Assembly: GCF_040869045.1 (NCBI RefSeq)
Contig: NC_090321.1
Coordinates: forward strand, 31,803,426 to 31,867,425
Origin: Eurosta solidaginis
Taxonomy: Eukaryota; Arthropoda; Insecta; Diptera; Tephritidae
Direction of reading: 5' to 3'
Length of the DNA: 64,000 nucleotides
A program made the position numbers and the translations under genes. How positions within the stretch are numbered: position 1 is the stretch's first letter; the number at the start of each line of letters is the position of its first letter. This document shows positions 53,506 through 64,000 of the stretch, piece after piece. A model generated the notes under the pieces. The model had not been told where the DNA came from. It ran no database searches and saw only the letters and a program-made list of their open reading frames with translations.

Positions 53506-53799
53506 TATTTTGTCTCTTTTTAAACATATGAGCTGATTTCAAAGTCTATTATCGTAGTATTAGCATATGATTTGAGAAATTTTGCAGCCCAGCGCCCCAG
53601 GCTTTTCCTGCTTAATGGATTATTTGCAACCCGGGTGTTGCAGCTTCCTTTGCCAAACTCATCGACCTTTTTCGTTACCCTCTTTCCTATATGATCGGGA
53701 ACCCAGTATATATAGATATTCCCGCTTTATTGAGGCTCTCCAATGCCTGTTTGCATTACCGCACACTTCTTGATGAAGTACTTTGAGAAATTACGGTCT
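53506..53799. other. Non-coding spacer
   Basis: No feature is recognised. Confidence 0.25.
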
Positions 53800-54650
53800 T
53801 AGTCCATGTTTAGCGAGTTAGAGTAACAATTTGTACAAACAGCATTAGTACTGTCGAGATATATAATGAAGCTATATGTGAAAAAAAAGAAGCGGTAAAG
53901 ATGGGTTTGATGGTGAATGAGGACAAAACGAAGTACCTGCTTTCATCCAGCAAAGAGTCAGCGCATATGCGCCTTGGCAACCACGCTACTGTTGGCAGCC
54001 ATAATTTCAAAATAGTAAAAGACTTCGTTTATTTGGGAACCAGCATCAACACTAGCAACAACATCAGCACTGAAATCCAGCGAAGAATCAATCTTGCCAA
54101 TAAATGCTCCTTTGGACTAGGTAGGCAATCGAAAAGTAAAGTCCTCTCTCGGCGAACGAAAATCATACTCTACAAGTCACTTATCGTACCCTTCCTGCTA
54201 TATGGGGCAGAAGCATGGACGATGACAACAGCAGATGAAGCGGCTTTGGGAGTGTGAGAGAAAAGTACTTCGAAAGATTTATGGACCTCTACGCGTTGGC
54301 GATGGCGAGTACCGAAGAAGATTTAATGATGAGCTGTACGAGCTATACGCAGACATCAACATAGTCCAGCGAATCAAAACTCAGCGGCTGCGCTGGCTAG
54401 ACCATGTTATGCGAATGAAAGATGATGCTCCGGCCAAGAAAGTGTTTCTATCAGATCCCGCCTATGGAAGCAGAGGTAGAGGGCGGCCCCCACTCCGTTG
54501 GAAGGATCAGGGGATACGATTTAAACTCCCTTGGTGTGACCAATTGGCGCCGGTTGGCGGAGCGAAGGACCGACTGGCGCGCCTTGTTGGACAGCCATAC
54601 CCGTTTAGTTGGTTAAGTGCTAATTAAGTAAGTAAGTAAGTATGTGATAC
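53800..54650 (+). pseudogene. RTE-type LINE, C-terminal third, frameshifted
   Basis: The frame 53901-54257 reads MGLMVNEDKTKYLLSSSKES, FVYLGTSINTSNNIS, RRINLANKCSFGL, KVLSRRTKIILYKSLIVPFL and YGAEAWTMTTADEAALGV. A small deletion near 54250 shifts the frame, and 54235-54627 continues ERKVLRKIYGPLRVGDGEYR, LRWLDHVMRMKDDAPAKKVF and a second shift near 54510 before NWRRLAERRTDWR. The 3' end has 'aagtaagtaagtaagta' at 54626, an AAGT tail. The catalytic RT core lies upstream of the truncation. It is closest to the copy at 14546-15072. Confidence 0.85.
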
Positions 54651-56769
54651 CCGCTGAACAATCAAAATTATAACTGGAACTCTTGTGTAGACAGTAGTCA
54701 ATATCAGTACATATAAATGACTGGTGATATCATGACAAGATAAAAAAGCCACGTTGACGTTGATGCAAATTTCTTCAGGCTCTGGATTTTATATTATTTT
54801 GACATCTTCAGGGATTCGACTAGACGGGCGTAGATTGCTTATTGTGTTAGACCAGTAATCTAATAAATTTCAAAAAAAAAAAAAAAAAAAGAAAAAATAC
54901 TGCTTTAGAAGTACAAATATCAGCATTTCTGATATCAGTGCTAACTGATATATTTGCAGCACCGACAAATCTATTCGATTACATGCAAACCAAACATTTT
55001 GAAGTTCTCTTCAAGTCGACACAACTGAACTTTCATGGTTATAAGTGCATACTACAACATAAAAATTCAAAACAACTTGAGTTTAAATTACTTGCAACGC
55101 AACAAATGTACAATTGACTACAAGCTTAGCTGATACACGGAATATATACTTCAATGTATGTGTGTGCTTTCGTGTGTAGGCACATTATAGTTGCTAACTG
55201 ATATGCAAGTTAATCGTGTAAAGTAACTGTATGTATTTGTAGTTCCGTCAAGCGCGTAAGCTACTGTAAATGTATGTGTGTGTGGGGGTAAAAGTCCATA
55301 TGACCATACAATACAAAATCGGATACCGGAAGTACACTGTGTCTGTGCACACATAAGCGGCCATACATATAAAAACATTCACTACAAAGCGCACACATGC
55401 TCAACAACAACAACAAAAAGAACATTGATAGGTCGACAATGATGAGCTGGTTTGCCATCATTTGTATCTTATTCACGCACATCTATTCAAATTTTGTCTT
55501 AACGCATTCAACAACTTATGCTTGTGTCATTGTCATTGCATCCTACGCCATCCTTTCCTTGTTGTTTAGTTTGTGACGAAAGTACTGCGACATGTAAAAG
55601 TTGTGTACCTTCCTGCCACTTGTGTTTATATCCTCAATCTATGTTGCTATCCTACTGCTTCCAGTTATTTAACTATACAGCCTCGTCTCATCGTAACTCA
55701 GTTCGTCGTTGCTCTTCACCACATTTACTGCGATTGGCTTGGGTACAACGCATGACAATTGCACTTTACCTTTTGCTTTGTTGTTGTCTTGTTTGTTGTT
55801 TATCTAGCAATTGTTGCAGAAAATGGTCTTGTTGTTTTTACTGTTGATTTTATATTTTATGCGGCGTTGTGTTGTTGTTTATGCTGTCGTTAGGCTACTG
55901 CATACATTTTGAGTTGTTGCAAAATCATCTCACATTTCCTGCGGTTTCCGCATCTTGAACTTTTGCGTTGTAGCGCACATAGTTTTTGTTGTTGTTGTGT
56001 TTGCTTTTTGTTGTTGATTTACTGTTTTGTTGCGTTGAACAGACGTCTGTTGCCGAGTTGGGTCACTTGAAGTGGAATGCCACAAACGCTTGAAACTGAA
56101 GTATATCAGCAGTGCGGATTTGAAAAGTTCAAGTTGAAATGATTTAATTAAAGGATTTAGTTTTGCAAGTGCGTTACAACAACAAATATTGCTTGATTGT
56201 TTGATGAAAGTCGGCTTGAGGTGCTTTAAAAGCAAGAGTCTTCTTTTCAACTAACATAGTTTTCATGGATGGCTGAGAGCAACGGTATCAACTGAAAACG
56301 CAGTTTGAGTGAGTGAGTCGTGACGGTGTATAGATCAGCATAATTCCATTTCCAAAAGAGCTCTGCACCATCTACAGATGAGAAAGCGTCACTTCAATGC
56401 TAGTATAATTAATTGTAAATGAGAAGGTAGCAAATTATAATCCGAAAGCCTCTATATGCAAAAGAGAATACTCAGTTGTAACTGCGAAAAGATCGAGGTC
56501 GAAACATTAATTTATTTGGCCCGGTACCAGTGAAGGTAGTGAAATAGATAGATCGACACAAGGGTTCGTTTAGAATGGACACATGCCCTACTTGGGTGGG
56601 GTCAGTTTTTCAACGCTCGGTAGAGCAGGTGAAACATTGAAGCAACCCAGTTTCGGTGCACAAAAAGGCTTCATGCTATTCGAGAATTGAGCGGTAGGCA
56701 GGTAGAAGTCCTGCTTCTAGCACCGTGGTCACAAACGATGATCTAAATCAAGACTGTTTGAGGAAAGTA
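54651..56769. other. Long non-coding stretch
   Basis: No gene is recognised. Contains an A(18) run near 54872, GTGTGTGTG tracts near 55275, CAA/TTG-rich runs near 55402 and 55985-56020, and GAGTGAGTGAG near 56307. Small frames are hydrophobic or Cys-rich by composition and lack context. Confidence 0.3.
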
Positions 56770-58110
56770 AAACTATTTACTATTCCGCAGACAAACGGTT
56801 GCATGTTGTGGAGCAACGGGTCAAATATTTAGAAAAATTGGTAGTTGAAGCTAAGGAATATGGCACTTCCAATGATACCAACCAGCTGTTCCCAATTTCA
56901 CACGGCACTTTCTCATTTATGAATAACTATTCTCAATTTCAAATGATGCTTTCGCATTTTGATTTGTTACCTTCTCATTTACATTTGACTCTTCTCATAT
57001 CGGAGTAACGCTTTCCTATTTTGGTCATGCAGCTAAGGAGGTCCCATTATATAGTTCTCCAACCATTGGTAAATATACCACCAAAGTGATTGGTAACCAT
57101 TCTCACGACAACAGCTGGATCCTCAGCACTGTCTCCGTTTGGTATCTCCGAAATGCCATAACCTTGATGTTGTCTTCCTTGGCTATATTTACTATTCCGC
57201 AGACAAACGGTTGCATGTTCTGGAGCAACGGGTCAAATATTTAGAAAAATTGGTAGTTGAAGCTAAGGAATATGGCACTTCCAATGATACCAACCAACTG
57301 TTCCCAATTTCACACGGTACTTTCTCATTTATGAATAACTATTCTCAATTTCAAATGATGCTTTCGCATTTTGATTTGATACCTTCTCGTTTACATTTGA
57401 CTCTTCTCATATCGGAGTAATGCTTTCGCTTTTTGGTCATGGAATTAAGGACCTCCCTTGCTATAGATATCCAATCTTCATAAACATACCTTTCTCGGAA
57501 ACAGCCGGAGCTTCAGCATTATCTCCATTTTGTGTCACCAAAATGCCGTAACCTTGGCGTTATCTTCCTTGGCTTATATTTTTCCGTAGCCGCCTCTGAT
57601 GCTTACATATCATCGTTTTTTCCTCTTTTCCTGACTTGAAGGTTTCGAAATAGCTGTTTTCTCGTCATTAGGGTCTCTTTCTCACTGGGTTTGAGACGTT
57701 CATATCGTTGCTATGCAGCTAGCTCTCCTCACGCCCCTAGGACTTGATCCTTCCCACCTCCTAAAAGAAGTTTTATCGTCTTATCTTCGGTAAACCTACT
57801 TATAAAATGATTGGTAAGCGTTCTCTCGAAAACAGCTGGATCCTCAGCACTATCTTCGTTTAGTGTCTCAGAAATGTCGTATTATTGGTGTAACCCTTCT
57901 GGGCTTGTCTTCTTCCATTGCTTACATAATATCATTATTTCCTCTTTTTCTGATCTGCAGGTTTCGAAGTAGCTGGCTCCTCGTCATTCGAGTCCCCCTG
58001 TTATTGGGGTTGAGACGTTCATATCTTAGCGATGCAGCTAGATTTCACAACGCCCCTGGCACTTCATCCTTTCCGGTTCATAAAAGTAAGTTTATCGTCT
58101 TTAGGCACTT
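56770..58110. repeat. Segmental tandem duplication, three to four diverged units
   Basis: About 240 bp starting 'tttactattccgcagacaaa' at 56777 is repeated almost exactly at 57187 (period ~410). A second marker, 'acagctggatcctcagcact', appears at about 57112 and 57834, and as 'acagccggagcttcagcatt' near 57502. The third and fourth units share 'gttgagacgttcatatc' and 'aggtttcgaa'. Frames at 56799-57008 and 57139-57420 encode the same MHVVEQRVKYLEKLVVEAK-like helix, so the unit may once have been coding, but frames end within each unit. The family is unknown. Confidence 0.7.
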
Positions 58111-58480
58111 TGGAAGATTTGGTGTTCTGGTGGTACTTTCTACTCGTAGGGTGTTATGCGTATGTGTAAGACTCGCAGCACCATTGCGCTGTTAGTCATC
58201 TTCCAACACATCTGACACTGCGCATATACCCTTAACATTTCCTGCCTTCCGAGCTATCGGAATCTCTTACTACCTCCCAAGGCGTATATAAATACTGCCC
58301 GCATCCCAGGACATTGCGCCTTTTTGTCTTTGAATGTCTAGGGAAACTCTCTTCAAACATTTAAAAGTGGCGTAATTGATACATTTAGTTTATTTCGTTC
58401 ATTTCGATTATGATATTAGTCACCTTCCCTTCTTCGGATATCCACTTTGGTAGACATCTGACCTTTGGAGTTGCAACAAC
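58111..58480. other. Non-coding spacer
   Basis: No feature is recognised. Confidence 0.25.
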
Positions 58481-58483
58481 CTT

Positions 58484-59292
58484 TTAGTGCCACAGTAAGG
58501 ACTGCTTCGCAAAATTGTTCATCGCGTTCTCTGTAAAATTGGGAGACTCAGCGTTAGCTACTTTTAGTATAACTGAGTAAGCTGGAGTCTGATCGTTACC
58601 AACTTTTAGCTTTTTAATCTTCTCGACTTTTCTTTTTATGCCACTGCTGCCCTTCTCTTTCAGCACTCCCGTTTTTGGGCTATATAGTAAACCTTCGCTC
58701 TTTGCTCTGCTTTGCAGATCAAGAGGTATGGTTGCTATCATTTTGGCTAGCTTGCTTAGTTGTTTTGAAGCTGGGGCGTCTGCCCTGCCAATTCTGAATC
58801 TTAAAATCATGCTAGTCGGGAGTCGGGTTCAGCCGATCACTGCTTCGTCTTTTCACTTGGGTCTTCTTTCACCTCGATACGCTTGCCGATAGGAATATAG
58901 CTCTTAGCAAAGTCCTTGCCAGTGAAAGTTCCTCGACATTCTTCCACTATCTTTCGGAATAATACCAAATGCTCTCTTTTGCGGTCGTTCGGTCTACCAC
59001 TATATCCAAGCGCTGGCAAATTCTTAATGCTATTCAGTATTGTGAGAGAGTTCTTTTAAACTCCCTGTCTTGTTACCGTCGCAAGTTTAGTTCTTTGTGC
59101 AAGCTGGTACACTGCTGCTTTACCGAGCGCACTGACGTCATACTTTTGTCGCAACATACGTCCGAATTTTCGCTGATAGCGATGTATATTTCCTCAAATT
59201 GCGACGCTATCGCATCTTATTTCTCATCCATCCTTAGTTTCGAAGTTTTTGAGTTTATATATGAAATGTGGGGTCCGTCACAGCAGCTCGCC
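58484..59292 (-). pseudogene. Decayed ORF of unknown family (~270 codons)
   Basis: Consecutive minus-strand frames join into one degraded reading region. It starts MASCCDGPHISYINSK (59292), continues after a stop with DAIASQFEEIYIAISENSDV, shifts to LGYSGRPNDRKREHLVLFRK, CRGTFTGKDFAK and IGKRIEVKEDPSEK (59019-58837), and after another shift gives a lysine-rich region SSGIKRKVEKIKKLKVGND and FTENAMNNFAKQSLLWH (to 58484). It has at least two stops and two frameshifts. Lysine-rich content and nearby LINE debris would fit a retroelement ORF1/gag-like protein, but no zinc knuckle is seen and I cannot identify it. Confidence 0.4.
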
Positions 59293-59359
59293 ATACTGTT
59301 GTAAGGCCATTTTTGCGGGCGGTCCGGTATCGGCAAGGTGCCTATTATAGTGAAAGCAC

Positions 59360-60045
59360 TTAGACTCATGGATTTCAAACATTTTACTGTAGAATCCGCG
59401 CCTTCGCATCTTGGCAGCCACGTCACTGTTGACAGATATCAGTCAAACGGAGACTAAAGTTTGCCAAAAAGTGCTACTTTGGACTAAGTAGCTACTAAGC
59501 TAAGTGCTACTTTGGCAAAAGTTATTCCCCAATTGACTTCTAAGCTGACATTGTTACAAAATCAAGCAAAAATCACGCTTTACAAATTGCCCATCATTTC
59601 TTGATGTATGGTTCGCAATCATGGACGGTGTCGAGAGAAGATAAGGTGGCTATTGTAGTGTTCGCGAGAAAAGTTCTCCGGAAGATTCATAGTCCTTTGA
59701 TGAGCTGTATGAGCTTCAGATGTGGCGATAGTGCAGCGAATAAAACGTAAAGGCTCCGCTGGGTCATATTATGCGAACGGAGAAAGACGCCCCCGCCAAG
59801 AAAGTATTTCAGTCGACACCGTAGTATGGAAGTTGAGGCAGGGGAAGACCTCCACTGGATGGGAGAGGTAGGTGGAAGAAGATTTGTTCTACCTTGGTGC
59901 TCTCAATTGGAGAGAGTTTTGGAGGAACAGGGAAAGCTGGCATGACTTGTTACGAAATGGCCAAACTCGTTTAAGTGTCTAACCATCAATGCTACTAAAT
60001 GTAAATACGTACAAAAATACTGCTAAAAACAACAACAAAAACAAC
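59360..60045 (+). pseudogene. RTE-type LINE C-terminus, decayed
   Basis: Remnants in order: 'cgcatcttggcagccacgtc' (the 'LGSHVTV' region), 'gccaaaaagtgctactttgg', 'tgtatggttcgcaatcatgg' (YG.QSWT), 'aaagttctccggaagattca' (KVLRKIH), 'cgcccccgccaagaaagtat' (APAKKV) and 'attggagagagttttggagg' (NWR). It ends in a CAA-rich tail near 60030-60045. It lacks any long open frame and belongs to the older subfamily seen at 51640. Confidence 0.6.
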
Positions 60046-60069
60046 TTCAACGTATGATAAATTTGCAAA

Positions 60070-61380
60070 AGTACGCACGGCGTGACTATAAAGTTATTCC
60101 AGTTGCTAAGAAACCGTCGGCAATTTTATCAACTGATTTTCGTCCAGTAAGCATTCTGCCGGTTTTATCAAAAGTATGGAAGAAATGATGGGCGCGCAAA
60201 TTAGGGATTACCTTAATACCAATAAGCTTATGAACGAAAATCAGTCTGGCGACAGATCCTTCCATAGCTGTAATACTGCCTTGCTGAAAATTATTGAAGA
60301 CATCCGGCCAGCTTATGACAGAGGTGATCTAACCGTTCTAACGCTTTTGGATTTCTCCAAAGCTTTCGATACGGTGGATCATTCTATCCTATTCTCTAAT
60401 AATGCTGTGAAATTGCTAGAAAGTTATCTACGAAATGGGTGGCAGAAAGTTGCTAATAGCTGTTCTGAGATGAAGCGCTTGGATGGGGGTAGGGGGGTAC
60501 CACAGGGTTCTATACTTGGTCCCATTTTGTTCTCAATGTTTATAAACGTTATGACCCATTGTTGCAAGAGCGTATCAATACATTTGTATGCAGACGAAAC
60601 ACAGGTATATTTGTCTAGTTCGATTGGCCTGTCAGAGGACATAGTTTTCAGAATGAATGAAGATCTTGAAAGTACCTCTTTATGGGCAAATAATAACAAA
60701 CTTAATTTAAACGTAACAAAGACTAAGGCCATCTGCTTTACCTATTCATGGCAGCTAGTGCGATCATTGCCATCTTTATCATTGCAAGGCACTACCATTA
60801 GTTATAGGTCTGTGGTTACTAGCCTTGGGTTTAAACTAAACTCATACCTGGGGTGTAAGGACCATAGTAGCTAAATTTTATGCAAAATCTATTTCGTATT
60901 GAAGAAGTTGTGGTACACAGCCGATTTCATTCCAATTAATGTGAAATTGAAACTGGTGCGAACTCTCATAGTTCCAATGATATCGTTTGGAGCAGCTGTA
61001 ATCTGGATTGCGAATCACAGAATAGCCTACAACTTGCTTTGAACAATTGCGCAAGATATATATTTTCCAAACGTACATTTGATCACATATCGGAATTTTC
61101 TACCAAAATACTTAACTGCAGTAACGTAGTTTTTTTAAACCAATTAATTCAGAACAGACAGCCAGAATACCTCTATGCAAAGTTATGCTTTTCAAAATAA
61201 GACAGGACCTGTAATCTTATTGTGCCTCGCTAAAATATCTTACATCTTCCAAAACATTCTTTGTCAGTGCCATCAAACTATGGAACTCTTTACCTAATGA
61301 AATTAAAAATGAACGCAATACTAAAAGCTTTAAATTGGCTTTATTTGAATTTTTCCAATAAAATACAAGCATACATTTTA
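60070..61380 (+). pseudogene. Jockey/CR1-type LINE RT and C-terminus, inactive
   Basis: RT begins near 60086 with KVIPVAKKPSAILSTDFRPV and SILPVLSKV. After a shift, the main frame (60176-60874) gives FHSCNTALLKIIEDIR, LLDFSKAFDTVDHSIL, a deletion, NNAVKLLESYLRN, GVPQGSILGPILFSMFIN and YADETQVYLSS. The second catalytic Asp of YADD is Glu. Downstream (to ~61370) the C-terminal region survives in pieces: LQLALNNCARYIFSKRTFDH, QNRQPEYLYAKLCFS and 'SAIKLWNSLP'-like codons. Endonuclease absent; inactive by truncation, deletion and frameshifts. Confidence 0.75.
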
Positions 61381-61744
61381 ATTGGTTCTTACAACTTCAG
61401 TAATACTGTCATTACCTTCTTTTTCTATTCTCTTATTTCATCTATTTACATTATATTGTTTGTTTCCACTTACACTGGCAATTTATTTTGTGGTCAAAAG
61501 ACCAATCAAACCAAACATATATATATATATGGGGTATTCCATCCCACTTCGACCAATTTTGAACCCGACCCCTTTAGAATTGGCTGAAATTTTTTCTTCT
61601 TTTTCTAGCTTACGAAATACGTTTTTCAGAATTTTTTCAAATTTTTTCATCCAACTCAAAAAAAGTTATGAATTAAAAAAAAAACACCGTTTTTGTTTTC
61701 AAAATGCTATAACTTTTTCAAAAATTGACCGTTTGGGATCTTGT
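61381..61744. repeat. Spacer and a truncated interspersed repeat
   Basis: From about 61526 'atatggggtattccatccc' followed by 'acttcgaccaattttgaacc' looks like the end of an insect interspersed repeat. It is cut at 61745 by the following INE-1-like element. The left part holds only T-rich non-coding sequence and a short (AT)n run (61519-61531). Confidence 0.4.
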
Positions 61745-64000
61745 TTTTATACTCAGTTGAGCAGAGCTCACAGAGTATATTAAGTTTGATTGGATAACGG
61801 TTGGTTGTACATATATAAAGGAATCGAGATAGATATAGACTTCCATATATCAAAATAATCAGGATCGAAAAAAAATTTGATTGAGCCATGTCCGTCCGTC
61901 CGTCCGTCCGTCCGTTAACACGATAACTTGAGTAAATTTTGAGGTATCTTGATGAAATTTGGTATGTAGGTTCCACAGCACTCATCTCAGATCGCTATTT
62001 AAAATGAACGATATCGGACTATAACCACGCCCACTTTTTCGATATCGAAAATTTCGAAAAACCGAAAAAGTGCGATAACTCATTACAAATTACAGATAAA
62101 GCGACGAAACTTGGTAGATGGGTTGACGTTATGACGCAGAATAGAAAATTAGTAAGATTTTGGACAATGGGCGTGGCACCGCCCACTTTTACAAGAAGGT
62201 AATTTAAAAGTTTTGCAAGCTGTAATTTGGCAGTCGTTGAAGATATCATGATGAAATTTGGCAGGAACGTTACTACTATTACTCTATATGTGCTAAATAA
62301 AAATTAGCAAAATTGGATGAAGAACACGCCCACTTTTTAAAAAAAAAGTTTTTTAAATTCAAATTTTAACAAAAAATTTAATATCTTTACTGTATATAAG
62401 TAAATTAAGTCAAAATTCAACTCCAGTAATGATATGATGCAACAAAATACAAAAATAAAAGAAAATTTCAAAATGGGCGTGGCTCCGCCCATTTTCATTT
62501 AGTTTGTCTAGAATACTTTTATTGTCATAAGTCGAACAAAAATTTACCAATCCTTCTCAAATTTGGTAGGAGCATAGATTCTATGACGGTGACTGTTCTC
62601 TGTGAAAATGGGCGAAATCGGTGGAAGCCACGCCCAGTTTTTATAGACAGTCCACCGTCTGTCCTTCCGCTCGGCCATTAACACAATAACTTGAGCAAAA
62701 TCCGATATATCTTTACTAAACTTAGCCCACGTACTTACCTGAGCTCACTTTTTCTTGGTATAAAAAATGGGCGAAATCTGACCATAACCACGCCCACTTT
62801 ATCGATATCGAAAATTACGAAAAATGAAAAAAATGCCATAATTCTATACCAAATACGAAAAAAGTGATGAAACATGGTAACTGGATTGGTTTATTGACGC
62901 AAAATATAACTTTGGAAAAAACTTTGTAAAATGGGTGTGACACCTACCATATTAAGTAGAAGAAAATGAAAAAGTTCTACAAGGCGAAATCAACAGCCCT
63001 TGGAATCTTGGCAGGAATACTGTTAGTGGTATTGCATGTATAAATAAATTAGCAGTACCCGACAGATGATTTTCTGGATCACCTGGTCCACATTTTGGTC
63101 GATATCGCGAGAACGCCTTCACATATACATCTAAGGGCCACTCGCTTTTAAAACCCTCATTAATACCTTTAATTTGATATCCATATCGTACAAAAACATA
63201 CCAGAGTCACCCCTGTCCCACCCTAATGGCGATATCTCGAAAAGGCGTCCACCTATAGACCTAATGCCCCCTCCCTCTTAAAATGCTCAGTAACACCTTT
63301 CGTTTGATACCCATATCGTACAAACATTCTAGAGTCACCCCTGGCCCACCCTAATGGCGATATCTCGAAAAGGCGTCCACCTATAGACCTAGTGTCCACT
63401 CCCTCTTAAAATGCTCAGTAACACCTTTCGTTTGATACCCATATCGTACAAACATTCTAGAGTCACCCCTGGCCCACCCTAATGGCGATATCTCGAAAAG
63501 GCGTCCACCTATAGACCTAATGCCCACTCCCTCTTAAAATGCTCAGTAACAGCTTTCGTTTGATACCCATATCGTACAAACATTCTAGAGTCACACCTGG
63601 CCCACCCTAATGGCGATATTTCGAAAAGGCGTCCACCTATAGAACTAAGGATTACTCCCTTTTAAAATACTCATTACCACCTTTCATTTGATACCCATAT
63701 CGTACAAACACATTCTAGAGTCACCCTGGCCCACCCTAATGGCGATATCTCGAAAAGGCGTCCACCTATAGACCTAATGTCCACTCCCTCTTAAAATGCT
63801 CAGTAACACCTTTCGTTTGATACCCATATCGTACAAACATTCTAGAGTCACCCCTGGCCCACCCTAATGGCGATATCTCGAAAAGGCGTCCACCTATAGA
63901 CCTAATGTCCACTCCCTCTTAAAATGCTCAGTAACACCTTTCGTTTGATACCCATATCGTTCAAACATTCTAGAGTCACCCCTGTCCCACCCTAATGGCG
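61745..64000 (+). mobile_element. INE-1/Helentron-like element, runs off the window
   Basis: Starts 'tatactcagttgagcagagc' with 'gagtatattaag', then 'ggataacggttggttgtaca', the 'gaatcgagatagatatagac' block, five or more TCCG repeats (61889-61914), then the same 'cacgcccactttttcgatat' body as 15561-17182. A monomer array begins near 63060 and is still running at the window end. The 3' end is not in view. Confidence 0.85.
63060..64000. repeat. ~128-bp monomer array at window end
   Basis: 'tatctcgaaaaggcgtccac' recurs at about 63234, 63362, 63490, 63618 (one mismatch), 63747 and 63875: periods of 128-129 bp. Units are nearly identical, more so than those at 43800-45130, suggesting recent homogenisation or amplification. 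Confidence 0.93.

Noticed and set aside
55518..55847. 109-codon Cys-rich frame
   Set aside because: No signal, domain or splice context; a second overlapping frame exists and the region is TTG-rich.
63060..64000. CRISPR-like repeat-spacer pattern
   Set aside because: Units are contiguous ~128-bp monomers without spacers, inside a eukaryotic transposon.

Overview
This is a gene-poor, repeat-dominated window of an AT-rich insect genome. The repeat content points to a higher fly, most likely a true fruit fly (Tephritidae). It has INE-1/Helentron-like elements with TCCG-tract leaders and 'gtgggcgtggt' motifs, a copia element with a copia-type tRNA primer site, RTE-type LINEs with AAGT tails, Jockey/R1-type LINE debris, a tRNA-headed SINE, and (CAA)n-tailed retroposons. 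Species was inferred from repeat style only; no search could be run.

Layout. 0-9.5 kb: LINE fragments (RT, RNase H), a divergent solo LTR, a complete SINE and retroposon scraps. 9.8-10.9 kb: a degenerate hexamer array. 11.5-12.0 kb: a solo LTR with target-site duplication (TSD). 12.7-13.2 kb: a TIR element (MITE) with TSD. 13.8-15.1 kb: a fold-back repeat carrying an RTE insertion with TSD. 15.6-17.2 kb: an INE-1-like element. 17.5-19.5 kb: a dead LINE interrupted by a SINE. 20.2-27.1 kb: a Helitron cluster of two head-to-tail copies plus an inverted truncated copy. The first copy is split by a nearly intact copia element (20633-24973; LTRs differ at one base; one frameshift in RT). 27.5-28.6 kb: an INE-1-like element. 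28.8-29.4 kb: the only convincing host gene, a two-exon gene for a 70-residue protein with one hydrophobic segment. 29.6-38.8 kb: SINE, a 400-bp retroposon family, a CGATA-rich array, LINE debris, a higher-order minisatellite and a second solo LTR with TSD. 39-43 kb: retroposon and LINE debris. 43.7-46.5 kb: a large INE-1-like element with a monomer array. 46.8-54.6 kb: a LINE nested in a SINE, then RTE and R1-like fragments. 56.8-59.3 kb: a segmental tandem duplication and an unidentified dead ORF. 59.4-61.4 kb: two LINE fragments. 61.7 kb to the end: another INE-1-like element whose ~128-bp array runs off the window.

No multi-gene system is visible. The most notable points are: (1) Helitrons and INE-1-like elements share one homologous ~128-130 bp tandem monomer; (2) a 400-bp (CAA)n-tailed retroposon has a fixed 5' end, an 11-bp TSD and no visible Pol III B box; (3) several degenerate arrays exist (GGTTTC/GGTTCC, TATCG, AAGTACCCGGTTC with ~360-bp higher order); (4) the small membrane or secreted protein gene has an overlapping upstream ORF. 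Many open frames here are by-products of tandem repeats and were not annotated.
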